The notes beneath the pieces are model-generated. The model ran no database searches and had not been told where the DNA came from. It was given only the letters and a program-made list of their open reading frames with translations. This document shows, piece by piece, positions 35,701 to 44,631 of a DNA stretch of 64,000 nucleotides. Origin of the DNA: Atlantibacter subterraneus (GTDB lineage: Bacteria; Pseudomonadota; Gammaproteobacteria; Enterobacterales; Enterobacteriaceae). The stretch lies in assembly GCF_027853245.1 (NCBI RefSeq), contig NZ_JAPTZM010000003.1. One strand, written 5' to 3'. Positions within the stretch are counted from its first letter, which is position 1, and each line of letters begins with the position of its first letter. The translations under genes were made by a program, and so were the position numbers.

Positions 35701-36020
35701 AATATTGCCCCGAGCAGGGCTTCAAGAATATTGATTAGCGGAAAGGTTATTACAATATGGTTTGAGGGAAATAAAACCAGTGACGCAAGTAAATTACCGG
35801 CCACGCACGCCGCGGCGATGGCGGGCCAAAAAGAGGCCGGATGCCGATAAAAAGCCACCATCATAATGGCGGTGGGAAACCACAGCGGCGCAAGGGATGA
35901 ACCTAACAGCGTCAGCTCAAGAGAAAAAAGGGTAAATAAAAAACTTAATAGCCCCAGGCTTAGCAACCGTAATACGGGATGAGGCGTAGAAACTTCAACG
36001 CGCATGTTCTTTTTAATCAT
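32691..36020 (-). CDS. dgcE: Diguanylate cyclase DgcE (YegE)
   Basis: 1109 residues (E. coli 1105). An N-terminal MASE1 membrane domain (about 10-300, 8-10 helices) precedes three PAS/PAC units (about 305-690), a GGDEF domain with an intact active site LGGDEFG (near residue 760), and a C-terminal EAL-like domain in which the catalytic EAL signature and metal ligands are not recognisable, as in E. coli. It should make but not degrade c-di-GMP. In E. coli it feeds curli and cellulose control through the DgcM/PdeR switch. Confidence 0.95.
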   Translation of the reverse strand: MIKKNMRVEVSTPHPVLRLLSLGLLSFLFTLFSLELTLLGSSLAPLWFPTAIMMVAFYRHPASFWPAIAAACVAGNLLASLVLFPSNHIVITFPLINILEALLGAILLRKLLPSANPLQNLNNWVKLAIGSAVIPPLFGAVLAVIFTPNDENLRTFFVWVLSETIAAIALVPIGLLFKSHYLLRHRNPRLLVETLGSLCLTLALSWLALHYLPWPFTFIIVLLMWSAIRLPRLEAFTIFLATVMVVSLTLTRNPEMLTAPHPSVMVNAPWLPFLLILLPANVMTMVMYAFREERKHISESETRFRNAMEYSSIGMALVSIDGRWLQVNKSLCQFLGYPPEKMCGMTFQQITWPEDLHDDLEQLESLIKGDINSYSMEKRYFNHAGEVVWALMSVSVVRDNNGAPLYFIAQIEDINDLKHTEWMNKRLMERITLANEAGGIGIWEWELGPDIISWDKRMFELYDIPPHIKPTYQLWASRVVKEDLGSVEMTINDALKARIPFKIEFRIQVSEGIRHIRALANRVINKQGDVERLLGVNMDMTEVKQLNEALFQEKERLHITLDSIGEAVICTDVDMNVTFMNPVAETMSGWSQEQAMGQPLLSVLRITFGDKGPLMENIHSGDVSRTAIEQDVVLHCRNGGSYDIHYTVTPLSTLDGQNIGSVLVIQDVTESRKMLRQLSYSASHDALTHLANRVSFENHLKRLLQSVGENHQRHALVCIDLDRFKAVNDTAGHAAGDALLRELASLMLGMLRTTDILARLGGDEFGLLLPDCGIENAYTISTRLIQAVNDYHFMWEGRLHRIGASAGITLIDASNNLASEVMSQADIACYASKNKGRGMVTVYEPQQQHLQQQRTLLAHEEQARIINDNHMMLLARAVASPRIPESINFWILSLRLWTSEGNVLEEASFRSGLTDPALSCALDRRVFTDFLHNHATAITLKGFGVALPLSPQGIASDETINEILAALSTSALPPRLLHFTLHSDVLLAEDERAKNNMIKLRNAGCRIIVSQVGRDMEIFNQLTRQMCDYVMIEPELVTDVHTNLMDEMMVTIIQGHAQRLGLKCIAGPADQALIMDTLSGIGIDMIWGDTIAQTQPLDMLLNQGYFAIN

Positions 36021-36359
36021 TACCGCTAATCCGTTATGGCATTGCCGCCAGGAGCAAAGCCCGGACGCATTATTCGACGTATCGGGCTATGCTAGTACAA
36101 ACAATTTACAATTCCTATGCCGCCGACTGATAAATTCTCATTGCAGCAAGCTTTATTGTTTTAATCGCAATAGCCTGAATTATTAACTGAGATTATGGTT
36201 AAAAAAATGCGTTCCGGTGCCACTCTTTAAAAAAAGTTATTCGCAACCGGATGTCGGCGCACCTGTGACTGGTATCGGGGGGGCGAAATCCCTATAATTG
36301 CCGCGTTTGGCGCTGCGGCGTCGTCCTTCCCCTCATTCAAAAACCAGGTCGCTACATTT
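36021..36359. other. Divergent dgcE-udk regulatory region
   Basis: 339 bases with no credible gene. It contains a perfect -10 hexamer TATAAT at 36293-36298 followed by a GC-rich discriminator, probably the udk promoter, though no good -35 is present at 16-18 bases. A 6-bp inverted repeat AGCCCG/CGGGCT (36058-36063, 36083-36088) with a 19-base loop is the only other structure seen. Confidence 0.45.
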
Positions 36360-37001
36360 ATGACTGACAAGTCTCATCAATGCGTCATCATCGGCATCGC
36401 CGGCGCATCCGCTTCGGGCAAAAGCCTTATCGCCAGCACACTTTATCGGGAACTGCGCGACCAGGTCGGTGACGAACACATTGGTGTCATTCCGGAAGAC
36501 AGCTATTACAAAGATCAGACCCACTTGTCCATGGAAGAACGGGTTAAAACCAACTATGACCATCCCAACGCCATGGACCACAGCCTGCTGTTCCAGCATC
36601 TGCAAACGCTGAAGTCCGGCAAGCCGATTGAACTGCCCGTCTATAGTTATGTCGAACATACGCGTACCCAGCAAACGGTCCACATCGAACCGAAAAAAGT
36701 GATTATCCTCGAAGGGATCCTGCTGCTCACGGATGCGCGCCTGCGCCAGGAGATGAACTTCTCGATTTTCGTCGATACGCCGCTGGATATTTGCCTGATG
36801 CGCCGCATCAAGCGTGATGTAAACGAGCGTGGCCGTTCGATGGATTCGGTGATGACTCAGTACCAGAAAACGGTACGCCCGATGTTCCTCCAGTTTATTG
36901 AGCCATCGAAACAGTATGCCGACATCATCGTGCCGCGCGGCGGCAAAAACCGCATTGCGATTGATATTCTCAAAGCGAAAATCAGCCAATTCTTTGAATA
37001 A
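36360..37001 (+). CDS. udk: Uridine/cytidine kinase Udk
   Basis: 213 residues, the same as E. coli Udk. It phosphorylates uridine and cytidine to UMP and CMP with GTP or ATP in pyrimidine salvage. The P-loop GASASGKS occupies residues 15-22 and the Walker B-like LEGILLL follows near residue 117. Followed after 89 bases by dcd, with a possible hairpin in between. Confidence 0.97.
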   Translation: MTDKSHQCVIIGIAGASASGKSLIASTLYRELRDQVGDEHIGVIPEDSYYKDQTHLSMEERVKTNYDHPNAMDHSLLFQHLQTLKSGKPIELPVYSYVEHTRTQQTVHIEPKKVIILEGILLLTDARLRQEMNFSIFVDTPLDICLMRRIKRDVNERGRSMDSVMTQYQKTVRPMFLQFIEPSKQYADIIVPRGGKNRIAIDILKAKISQFFE

Positions 37002-37041
37002 CACGCAGTTAGCGTGTACCGTTCTAAGAGTCATAATGTAT

Positions 37042-37065
37042 TTCCCGGCCCGCAGCGGTCGGGAA
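37042..37065 (+). terminator. Hairpin between udk and dcd
   Basis: TTCCCGGCC can pair with GGTCGGGAA (one wobble) around a 6-base loop. No U-run follows, so it may attenuate or structure the dcd leader rather than terminate. Confidence 0.3.
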
Positions 37066-37090
37066 TTCAAGCACAACAGAGGAGCGTGCG

Positions 37091-37672
37091 ATGCGTCTTT
37101 GCGACCGTGATATTGAAGCCTGGCTTGATGAAGGCCGTTTAGCGATTACCCCGCGTCCTCCGGTAGAGCGCATTAATGGCGCGACGGTGGATGTGCGTCT
37201 GGGCAACAAATTCCGCACCTTCAGCGGCCATACCGCCGCGTTTATTGATTTAAGCGGACCGAAGGCGGAAGTGAGCGCCGCGCTGGATCGCGTGATGAGT
37301 GATGAAATCGTGCTGGCGGACGGCGATGCGTTTTTCCTGCATCCGGGCGAACTGGCCCTGGCGGTAACGCTGGAGTCGGTGACCTTACCGGCGGATCTGG
37401 TAGGCTGGCTGGATGGCCGTTCCTCACTGGCGCGTCTGGGGCTGATGGTCCACGTGACCGCGCACCGCATCGATCCCGGCTGGCAGGGCTGCATCGTGCT
37501 CGAATTCTATAACTCCGGCAAACTGCCGCTGGCACTGCGTCCGGGGATGGTGATCGGCGCGCTGAGTTTTGAGCCGCTGTCCGGGCCTGCCGCGCGCCCT
37601 TACAATCGTCGTGAAGATGCCAAGTATCGGGATCAGCAAGGTGCGGTAGCCAGCCGCATCGATAAAGACTAA
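37091..37672 (+). CDS. dcd: dCTP deaminase Dcd
   Basis: 193 residues, the same as E. coli. Deaminates dCTP to dUTP, the main source of dUMP for thymidylate synthesis. The trimeric dUTPase-like fold is recognised by DGRSSLARLGLMVHVTAHRIDP (the first 20 residues span about 110-129) and the downstream EFYNSGKLPLALRPGM stretch that contains the catalytic Glu. The start follows GAGGAG-like ACAGAGGAGCGTGCG. asmA follows after 23 bases, probably in the same transcript. Confidence 0.97.
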   Translation: MRLCDRDIEAWLDEGRLAITPRPPVERINGATVDVRLGNKFRTFSGHTAAFIDLSGPKAEVSAALDRVMSDEIVLADGDAFFLHPGELALAVTLESVTLPADLVGWLDGRSSLARLGLMVHVTAHRIDPGWQGCIVLEFYNSGKLPLALRPGMVIGALSFEPLSGPAARPYNRREDAKYRDQQGAVASRIDKD

Positions 37673-37695
37673 TCCGGTTACTGACTGAGGATGCC

Positions 37696-39540
37696 ATGAG
37701 ACGACTTCTGACGACGCTAATGATATTGCTGGTGGTCATCATCGCTGGCCTGTCCGCATTAGTGCTGTTGGTCAACCCCAACGATTTTCGCGACTATATG
37801 GTTCGCCAGGTTGAGGCGCGCAGTGGATACCAGCTCAAGCTGGAAGGACCGCTGCGCTGGCACGTCTGGCCTCAGTTAAGTATTCTTTCCGGGCGTATGA
37901 AACTTACTGCTCCGGGCGCGTCACAGCCGATGGTCACCGCCGATAATATGCGCCTTGACGTTAAGCTGCTGCCGCTGCTGTCGCACCAGCTGCACGTCCG
38001 CCAGGTGATGCTGAAGGGCGCAGTGGTTCAGTTAACGCCTGAGAGCGAAGCGCGCCGTCCCAAAGATGCGCCAATAGGCCCACAGGGCGGCGCAACGCCT
38101 CCCGATACCGAGCGCAGCTGGAGCTTTGATATCTCCCGTCTGAAAGTGGCCGACAGCGTGCTGGTTTTCCAGCACGAGGGCGATGAGCAGGTCACGGTAC
38201 GCAACCTTAATCTCCAGATGGAACAGGATGAGAAGCGGCAGGCGCAGATTGATTTCAGCGCCCGGGTGCTACGCGACCAGCGCACGCTGGATCTCTCTTT
38301 TAACGCTGCGCTTAACGCCGCGGACTATCCCGACAACCTGACGGCCAGCGTCACCAATTTACAATATCAGCTGCGGGGCGCAGATCTGCCGCGCCAGGGC
38401 ATCACCGGGCAAGGTGTGTTTAATACCAACTGGCAGGAGGGGCAGAAAAAGCTCAGCTTCAGCGAGCTGCAACTCACCGCAAATGACAGCCAGTTAAGCG
38501 GCGATGGCAGCGTGATGTTGCAAAAGCAACCAGACTGGTTGCTGAATCTGGCCTTTAACAAACTCAATCTGGAAAATCTGCTGCCGGCGCAAGCGCCATC
38601 CACCACGCCAGTCGCCCAGCAGGCGCAAAGCCAGCCCGTACTGCCGCGTCCGGTGATTGCCGACAATGCCTCTGAGCAGGATTATTCGGCGCTGCGCGGC
38701 TTTAATGCCCGGGCCAATATCAGTGCCGAAAGCGTGCTGTGGCGCGGGCTGAATTTCACTAAAGTGCGCGCGGCGCTGGCCAATAACAGCGGATTACTGA
38801 CCATTTCCACGCTGGATGGCAACTTAGGCGCGGGCCATATTTCCCTGCCGGGCAGCCTGAACACCAGACAGCAGCCGGCGCAGGTGAAGTTCACCCCAAC
38901 CATTCAGAATATCGAAATTAGCCAGGTGCTTAAGGCGTTCGATTATCCGATTGCCCTGAGCGGTGCGCTGTCGATGACCGGCGATTTTTCCGGGGCGCAA
39001 ATCGATGCCAACGCATTTCGTCAGAACTGGCAGGGCAAGGCCAGCGTCGAGATGACCAACTCGCGTCTTGAGGGGATGAACTTCCAGCAAATGATCCAGC
39101 AGGCGGTGGCGCGTAATAACGGTTCGGTGCAGGCGCAGCAGTTCGAAGAGAACGCGACCAAACTGGAACAGTTCACGACGGACGTGTCGCTCGACCACGG
39201 CAAGCTGACGCTAAACAAAATGGAAGGGCGTTCCTCCATGCTGGCGCTGAATGGCGAAGGCACTATGGACCTGGTCACTGAACAGTGCGATACCCTGTTC
39301 CAGGTGCGGGTGGTCGATGGCTGGAAAGGCGAGGGCAGTCTGGTGGAATTTCTCAGGCAAACGCCGATCCCGCTGCGGGTCTATGGCTCCTGGAAGCAGT
39401 TGAACTACTCGCTGCAGGTTGACCAGGTACTGCGTAAGCATCTGCAGGAGGAAGCTAAGCGGCGGCTGAACGACTGGGCCGAACGCCATAAAGACAGCAG
39501 CAAGTCGAAGGACGTGAAAGAGTTGCTGAAAAAACTGTAA
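37696..39540 (+). CDS. asmA: AsmA family outer-membrane assembly protein
   Basis: 614 residues (E. coli 617). One N-terminal membrane helix (LMILLVVIIAGLSALVLLV) anchors a long periplasmic beta-rich region of the AsmA/VPS13-like bridge type, with the AsmA_2 domain towards the C terminus. AsmA-like proteins influence outer-membrane phospholipid/LPS balance. It is the last gene of the block that is colinear with E. coli 46 min. Confidence 0.95.
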   Translation: MRRLLTTLMILLVVIIAGLSALVLLVNPNDFRDYMVRQVEARSGYQLKLEGPLRWHVWPQLSILSGRMKLTAPGASQPMVTADNMRLDVKLLPLLSHQLHVRQVMLKGAVVQLTPESEARRPKDAPIGPQGGATPPDTERSWSFDISRLKVADSVLVFQHEGDEQVTVRNLNLQMEQDEKRQAQIDFSARVLRDQRTLDLSFNAALNAADYPDNLTASVTNLQYQLRGADLPRQGITGQGVFNTNWQEGQKKLSFSELQLTANDSQLSGDGSVMLQKQPDWLLNLAFNKLNLENLLPAQAPSTTPVAQQAQSQPVLPRPVIADNASEQDYSALRGFNARANISAESVLWRGLNFTKVRAALANNSGLLTISTLDGNLGAGHISLPGSLNTRQQPAQVKFTPTIQNIEISQVLKAFDYPIALSGALSMTGDFSGAQIDANAFRQNWQGKASVEMTNSRLEGMNFQQMIQQAVARNNGSVQAQQFEENATKLEQFTTDVSLDHGKLTLNKMEGRSSMLALNGEGTMDLVTEQCDTLFQVRVVDGWKGEGSLVEFLRQTPIPLRVYGSWKQLNYSLQVDQVLRKHLQEEAKRRLNDWAERHKDSSKSKDVKELLKKL

Positions 39541-39545
39541 TAAAA

Positions 39546-39567
39546 AACGGGGCCAAATGGCCCCGTT
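39546..39567. terminator. Bidirectional intrinsic terminator between asmA and the GH31 gene
   Basis: ACGGGGCCA / TGGCCCCGT form a 9-bp stem. On the minus strand it is followed by a run of six T, making a strong terminator for the GH31 operon; in the plus direction the T-run is weaker (TTGGTTT) but usable for asmA. Confidence 0.85.
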
Positions 39568-39578
39568 GGTTTATCCGC

Positions 39579-41945
39579 TTAGCGCGCTTGCCAGCTGCGG
39601 CTCGCTTCGCCGTTGATCAGCAGCGTGCGGTGTTCGCCGGGCGGCAGGCTAACGGTAAGTTCACGCCACGCAGGCTGATAATCGCCACGGGTCGAGACTT
39701 CCAGACGAAGGGTGTTAGCATCGCAGGTCAATTCCCACTCCAGCCACAGCGCATTGCCGTCCTGATAGCCCCAGCTTTCGCCGTCGTCTTCAAACAGCAG
39801 GCCACGACTGGTCCCGCAGCCCTTTAGCGGGAACAGCTTCAGCTCGCGACAGGTGTCGTCTTTCGGGCTGGTATGCGCCAGCCGCGTGCTCATCGGCAGG
39901 CCCGCGCCCGCACGCACCAGCAGCGGTAGCGTTTCCAGCGGTGCCGCCAGGGTGATCCATTGCCCGCCGCTGTACCAGTTGCCGGTGTGGAAGTCATACC
40001 AGCCGTCGGTATTGGCGGGCAACCACAGTGTGCGCTCGCGTGCGCCAGGCTCAACCACGCTGGCGACCAGCAGATCTTTGCCGAGGATAAACTCATCGCA
40101 CTCTTCAAAGGTCTGCGCATCGTGTTCGTGATCGAGGAACGTCGGGCGCAGCATCGGCTCGTCATCGGCGTGGGCCTGCCACAGCAGGGTATAGAACCAC
40201 GGCAGCAGACGGTAACGCAGTTCGATGGCGCTGCGGATGGCGGGCGTGATGGCCAGGTACATCCAGGGTTCGTTAACCGTATGGTCGTCATTCCAGGAGT
40301 GGATAGTGAAACGCGGGTGCATTACGCCGTTTTGCACCCAACGCACAAACAGCTCCGGGTCTGGACGATCGCCGGAAAAACCGCCCACATCGTGGCCGAC
40401 GTTATACAGCCCCGAAAGGCTCATGCCGACGCCCATGCGGGTATTAAAGCGCAGCGTTTCCCAGCTGGTGCGGTTATCGCCGCTCCAGGTTTGCACGTAG
40501 CGCTGCATACCGGCGCAGCCGGAACGGGAAATCAGGTACGGGCGTTTTTCCGGCGCGAAGCGCTGCTGGGCTTCCAGCGACGCGCGCATCATCAGCAGCG
40601 GCATCACCGGGCGAATATATTTGATGGCGATGGGATTGCCGAAGCCGTGGCAGCGCGCTTCGCCATCCCACACTTCAAACTCGTTGTTATCGTTCCAGGT
40701 GGAGTCAATGCCCATTTCCAGCAGCTGGGTGGTGACGCCGTTCTGCCACCATTTGATGGTATCCGGGTTGGTGAAATCGAGGTTGGAGCCTTCGTCATCC
40801 CAGAAGCTTGAACGCTCCGGCTTATCCGACTCTGAATCACGAATAAACAATCCCTGTTCCGCCACTTCGTTATAGCGCGGATGGTCCTGCAACAGGCAGG
40901 GCTTGATATTGGCCGCCAGCCGCAGCCCCGCATCATGAAATGCCTGGCTCATCACTTTTGGCTGCGGCACTTTGTCGTAGTTCCAGTTGAACACGTAGCG
41001 CTTGTTGTTGATGGAGGTATAGCCGGACGACAGCTGGAACGAATCGCAGGGAATGGCGTGCTCTTTGCACAGCCGGATAAAATTCATCAGCTGCTGCTGG
41101 GCGTCCGGCGCGTCGGTGTAGTGCATGGTTGAGCCGCTATAGCCCAGGCTCCATTTCGGCCCGAAAATCGTTTTGCCGGTCAGCCGCACAAAGGCTTTGG
41201 TGATATCCAGCACCCGCTTGCCGACGAACAGGTAATAATCGATATCCCCCGCCTCCGCCTGCCAGCGGCGATAGGGGCGATGGTAGTTGTCGATCTCTTT
41301 ACCCATGTCGAACCAGCAGCTGCTCAGGTTATCGTAAAACAGCCCGAAGCTGACGCCGGGGCGCTGGGTGATGGTAAACGGAATATGCTTGTACAGCGGA
41401 TCGGTATGGGCGGCGTTATAGCCCATGGCGTCCAGGTTACGCATTTCGTAGCGCTTGCCGTTGCGCTGTAGCGGCCCGGCCTTTTCCCCCAGCCCGTAAT
41501 AACGGTCGCCTTCCAGCCGGTGCTGATAGTGCGCCACGCCGTCGCCGTGGGCGTTGATCAGATAGGCGCTGGTCGCGCGATCGCTGGCCAGTAGCTGCCA
41601 CTTGCCCTGGTCATCCCGGTAATGCCACTCAAGCCACAGCGGCTGATGCACCGTCACGCGTAAGGTGTCGGTGGCGACCACCAGGCGATCGTCTTGCTCC
41701 TCAACGCTGAAGCCCGGCAGGGTAAATCCGCTCAAATCATCGCGGCTACGACCTTCCCAGGGCACGTCCTGTCCGGGCGCGATGCTCCAGGTTTTATCCA
41801 GCGCCCAGCCGGTATTGCGGGAGATCGCCACCCGAAACAGCCCCTTTTCCAGTACGTACAGCGCCAGGCGATAACGTTGATCGAGTTGCAGGGTAACATG
41901 GCTTTGGTCTGCGTTAAGCAGGGTCCAGTTTTTCAGTGTTTTCAT
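39579..41945 (-). CDS. GH31 alpha-glycosidase
   Basis: 788 residues, no signal peptide, so cytoplasmic. An N-terminal GH31 beta-sandwich (about 1-240) precedes a (beta/alpha)8 barrel with the catalytic nucleophile Asp in WNDNNE (near residue 417) and the acid/base Asp in WSGDNR (near 490), then C-terminal beta domains. The specificity (alpha-glucosidase, alpha-xylosidase, sulfoquinovosidase or other) cannot be read with confidence; it differs from YicI in length and motif context. It lies 14 bases after an ACS-type MFS transporter gene on the same strand and is ended by a strong terminator. Confidence 0.9.
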   Translation of the reverse strand: MKTLKNWTLLNADQSHVTLQLDQRYRLALYVLEKGLFRVAISRNTGWALDKTWSIAPGQDVPWEGRSRDDLSGFTLPGFSVEEQDDRLVVATDTLRVTVHQPLWLEWHYRDDQGKWQLLASDRATSAYLINAHGDGVAHYQHRLEGDRYYGLGEKAGPLQRNGKRYEMRNLDAMGYNAAHTDPLYKHIPFTITQRPGVSFGLFYDNLSSCWFDMGKEIDNYHRPYRRWQAEAGDIDYYLFVGKRVLDITKAFVRLTGKTIFGPKWSLGYSGSTMHYTDAPDAQQQLMNFIRLCKEHAIPCDSFQLSSGYTSINNKRYVFNWNYDKVPQPKVMSQAFHDAGLRLAANIKPCLLQDHPRYNEVAEQGLFIRDSESDKPERSSFWDDEGSNLDFTNPDTIKWWQNGVTTQLLEMGIDSTWNDNNEFEVWDGEARCHGFGNPIAIKYIRPVMPLLMMRASLEAQQRFAPEKRPYLISRSGCAGMQRYVQTWSGDNRTSWETLRFNTRMGVGMSLSGLYNVGHDVGGFSGDRPDPELFVRWVQNGVMHPRFTIHSWNDDHTVNEPWMYLAITPAIRSAIELRYRLLPWFYTLLWQAHADDEPMLRPTFLDHEHDAQTFEECDEFILGKDLLVASVVEPGARERTLWLPANTDGWYDFHTGNWYSGGQWITLAAPLETLPLLVRAGAGLPMSTRLAHTSPKDDTCRELKLFPLKGCGTSRGLLFEDDGESWGYQDGNALWLEWELTCDANTLRLEVSTRGDYQPAWRELTVSLPPGEHRTLLINGEASRSWQAR

Positions 41946-41959
41946 AACGTCCCTTATCT

Positions 41960-43261
41960 TCAGGCGCGACGCGCGCGGCGTTCAGCGATAAATACCACCA
42001 GGAAGAAGGCCCCGATGAGATCGAAGAAGCCCATGGCGATAAACAGCGGGTTAAAACCGATCTTGTCGGCGGTGACGCCGATAAGCAGTGAGAACAGGAA
42101 GCTGGCGATCCACGCGCAGGAGCCGCGCATGCCGTTAACGGTCGCCATCTGGCCTTTATCGAACGACTCCACCACCAGCGCGCTGAGCATGCAGGAGATA
42201 ATCTGGTGCCCGAAGCCGCCGATGGAGATCAGGATGATGGTGATATAGGGATCGCGGGTCAGGGCGACGATAGCCAGCGACACCATTAAAAACGCGCCGG
42301 TGACCGAACTGGCGACCACCGAGTTGACCCGGCTACAGCCAAACAGGCGGGTATACAGACGAGTTAAATAGCCGCTGGCGACGCTACCGAGATCGGCGGC
42401 CAGGAACGGCAGCCAGGCGAACATGGCGATCTGCTTCAGGTCCATGCCGTGTTCTTTAGCCAGATACAGCGGCACCCAGAAGCTCATCACCGCCCAGGCG
42501 GGTTCAGCCATAAACGCCGGAATAGCGATACCGTAAAAGCGTCTGTTTTTGCCGACGGTTTTCAGGGCGGTAAAGAAAGGGAGTTTGACCGCGGGCGGTT
42601 CGTTATCCTGCTGGATATAGGCCAGCTCGTCTTTGCTCAGATTGGGGTGCTTCTCCGGGTTATGGTAAAACAGCCACCACAGCAGCACCCACAGCAGCGC
42701 CAGCACGCCGGTAAACATAAATGCACCCTGCCAGCCGAATGACGCGTGGGCAAAATAGATAATCGGCGGTGCCAGCATCGCGCCAATCGAAAAGCCCACG
42801 CCCGCCCAGCCAGCGGCGACCGGGCGCTCCTTTTTCGGGAACCATTCGCCGAGGGTTTTGGCGTTAGCGGGGGTGGCGGCGGCCTCTGCGCCGCCCATCA
42901 CAAAGCGCAGCAGCGCCAGCTGTAGCCAACTGCCCGCACCGGCATGAAAAATACAGGTCAGCGCCCAGATCGAGGCGCAAATCAGAAAGCCAACTTTCAG
43001 GCCGATGACGTCAATCAGCCAGCCGCAAATCGGTTGGAAAACCGTATAGGCCAGCTGGAATGCGCCAACAATCCACGAGTACTGTTCGGTGGTGATGCCC
43101 AGGCTCTCTTTCAGTTCCGGGGCGAGGATCCCCAGTGAGTTACGGGTGATGTAGTTAACCGTCACCCCCATCAAAAACAGGACCAGCACCCACCAGCGCA
43201 GGTTTTTCACAACGCGCCGGGTTTTTCCGGTCGCTAACGGCTCGTTCACACCCTGACTCAT
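41960..43261 (-). CDS. MFS transporter, anion:cation symporter (ExuT-like) family
   Basis: 433 residues with about 12 hydrophobic helices. The YITRNSLGILAPELKESLGI start and GAGSWLQLALLRFVMGGAEA loop are typical of the ACS family that carries hexuronates, aldonates and glucarate. It is the first gene of the transporter-GH31 operon and divergent from a LacI-family regulator. It probably imports the glycoside hydrolysed by the GH31 enzyme; an acidic sugar is suggested by the family but not proven. Confidence 0.88.
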   Translation of the reverse strand: MSQGVNEPLATGKTRRVVKNLRWWVLVLFLMGVTVNYITRNSLGILAPELKESLGITTEQYSWIVGAFQLAYTVFQPICGWLIDVIGLKVGFLICASIWALTCIFHAGAGSWLQLALLRFVMGGAEAAATPANAKTLGEWFPKKERPVAAGWAGVGFSIGAMLAPPIIYFAHASFGWQGAFMFTGVLALLWVLLWWLFYHNPEKHPNLSKDELAYIQQDNEPPAVKLPFFTALKTVGKNRRFYGIAIPAFMAEPAWAVMSFWVPLYLAKEHGMDLKQIAMFAWLPFLAADLGSVASGYLTRLYTRLFGCSRVNSVVASSVTGAFLMVSLAIVALTRDPYITIILISIGGFGHQIISCMLSALVVESFDKGQMATVNGMRGSCAWIASFLFSLLIGVTADKIGFNPLFIAMGFFDLIGAFFLVVFIAERRARRA

Positions 43262-43560
43262 AACGGTCTCCAGACAGCGTTAATACGGTTGATTGGTATG
43301 ACAACTCGCGGAACGGGGTTAACCGGACGGCACCGCGCGGATTTCATATTCCTTTGAAATAGTGTTGGTATCGATACGGCTTACGGCGTATTGGTTGACC
43401 AATCTGAGACTAGTTAAGGGTCTGGCGTGAAAAAAGTGGAAAGTGTGCAAACTTTCTCATTAATCCGCACATTTTGACGTTACGCTGATTTAACTGATGA
43501 AATTATTACTGTTTATCTCATGAAAATTTTTTCATTTCGCGATTGGGCGTAGATCACACA
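43262..43560. other. Divergent promoter region of the GH31 module
   Basis: 299 bases without a gene. Besides the 43368-43377 palindrome it has AT-rich DNA next to the regulator gene and TCACA-type half-sites (for example just before 43561) that could be CRP contacts. No complete CRP site was recognised. Confidence 0.35.
43368..43377. promoter_or_regulatory. Palindrome GTATCGATAC, candidate LacI-family operator
   Basis: A perfect 10-base palindrome with a central CG, the hallmark of LacI-family operators, lies in the divergent promoter region, 107 bases from the transporter start and 184 bases from the regulator start. It is the best palindrome in the interval. Confidence 0.4.
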
Positions 43561-44631
43561 ATGAGCAAAAACCTAAAAATCAGCCTGATTGCTGAGCAAA
43601 CGGGCCTGTCGATCAGCACGGTTTCCCGCGTACTGGCGGGGAAGTCGAACACCAGCGATGCGGCGCGGGCGCGCGTGATGGCGTGCGCTCGCCAGCTTGG
43701 GGTGCTGGACGGGATGGCGGCAGGGCGGTTGTTGCTGAATAACCTGCTGGTGTTCGCGCCGCAGCGCGCCTTTGACGAGCGTTCCGATATTTTTTATTAC
43801 CGGGTGATCCAGAGTATTAATAAGGCACTGGCCCCCCATGACGTGCGGTTGCGCTACTGCGCGCTGGAAGAAGAAGACAGCGACGCCAACCTGTTTTTGG
43901 CGCGGATCAACGAGCCGGATACCCAGGCCGCAATCCTGCTGGGTATCGATAGCGCGCATATCCACGATCTGGCTGCCGATATCGGCAAGCCCTGCGTGCT
44001 GATTAACTGCCGCGATCCAAAAATGCGCCTCCCGGCGGTCGCGCCGGATCACCGTTCCATCGGCGAGGCCGCTGCCCGCTATCTTTTTGAGATGGGCCAT
44101 AAGCAGGTGGTTAACCTGTTGTGCTTGCGGCGCTACACCATGGATTTGAGGCTGGCGGGGATTAAAGAGAGCTGGGAAGCGCACAATCTGGCGTTTGATG
44201 AATCCCGCCATCTCATTGCCGCCAGCAGCTTTAGCGCAAAAGAGAGCGAGGCGCTGATCGGTGACTTTCTGGCAAACGCTGACGGCCCGGTGCCCAGCGC
44301 GATTCTGGCGGGCGGCGATTTTATGGCGGCAGGGGCGGTCACCGCGCTGCAAAAAGCCGGTTTGCGGGTGCCGCAGGATATCTCAGTGATGAGCATCGAC
44401 GCCTTTAATCTGGCAGCGATTCAGGATGTGCCGCTCACGGCGATGCACGTACCGCGCGATGAGTTAGGGGAAGAAGCGGTATTGATGCTGCAACAGCGGC
44501 TGATCCGGCCCCACGCGGCCTGCGGTACGCTGCTGTTGCACGGCACCCTGGCGGTCAGGGAGTCGGTGCGCCGCATCCGCAGCGGCAAACACGCTGCCGG
44601 GGTACGGCACAACGGTTTATATGATGATTAA
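43561..44631 (+). CDS. LacI-family transcriptional regulator
   Basis: 356 residues from the ATG at 43561; a TTG at 43543 is in frame but unlikely. The N-terminal HTH ISLIAEQTGLSISTVSRVLA (about residues 7-26) is followed by the hinge and a periplasmic-binding-protein-like effector domain. No good ribosome site precedes the ATG, which suggests low expression, normal for such repressors. It is divergent from the transporter-GH31 operon and presumably represses it until a sugar binds. Its 3' end overlaps the moeB 3' end by 4 bases. Confidence 0.9.
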   Translation: MSKNLKISLIAEQTGLSISTVSRVLAGKSNTSDAARARVMACARQLGVLDGMAAGRLLLNNLLVFAPQRAFDERSDIFYYRVIQSINKALAPHDVRLRYCALEEEDSDANLFLARINEPDTQAAILLGIDSAHIHDLAADIGKPCVLINCRDPKMRLPAVAPDHRSIGEAAARYLFEMGHKQVVNLLCLRRYTMDLRLAGIKESWEAHNLAFDESRHLIAASSFSAKESEALIGDFLANADGPVPSAILAGGDFMAAGAVTALQKAGLRVPQDISVMSIDAFNLAAIQDVPLTAMHVPRDELGEEAVLMLQQRLIRPHAACGTLLLHGTLAVRESVRRIRSGKHAAGVRHNGLYDD

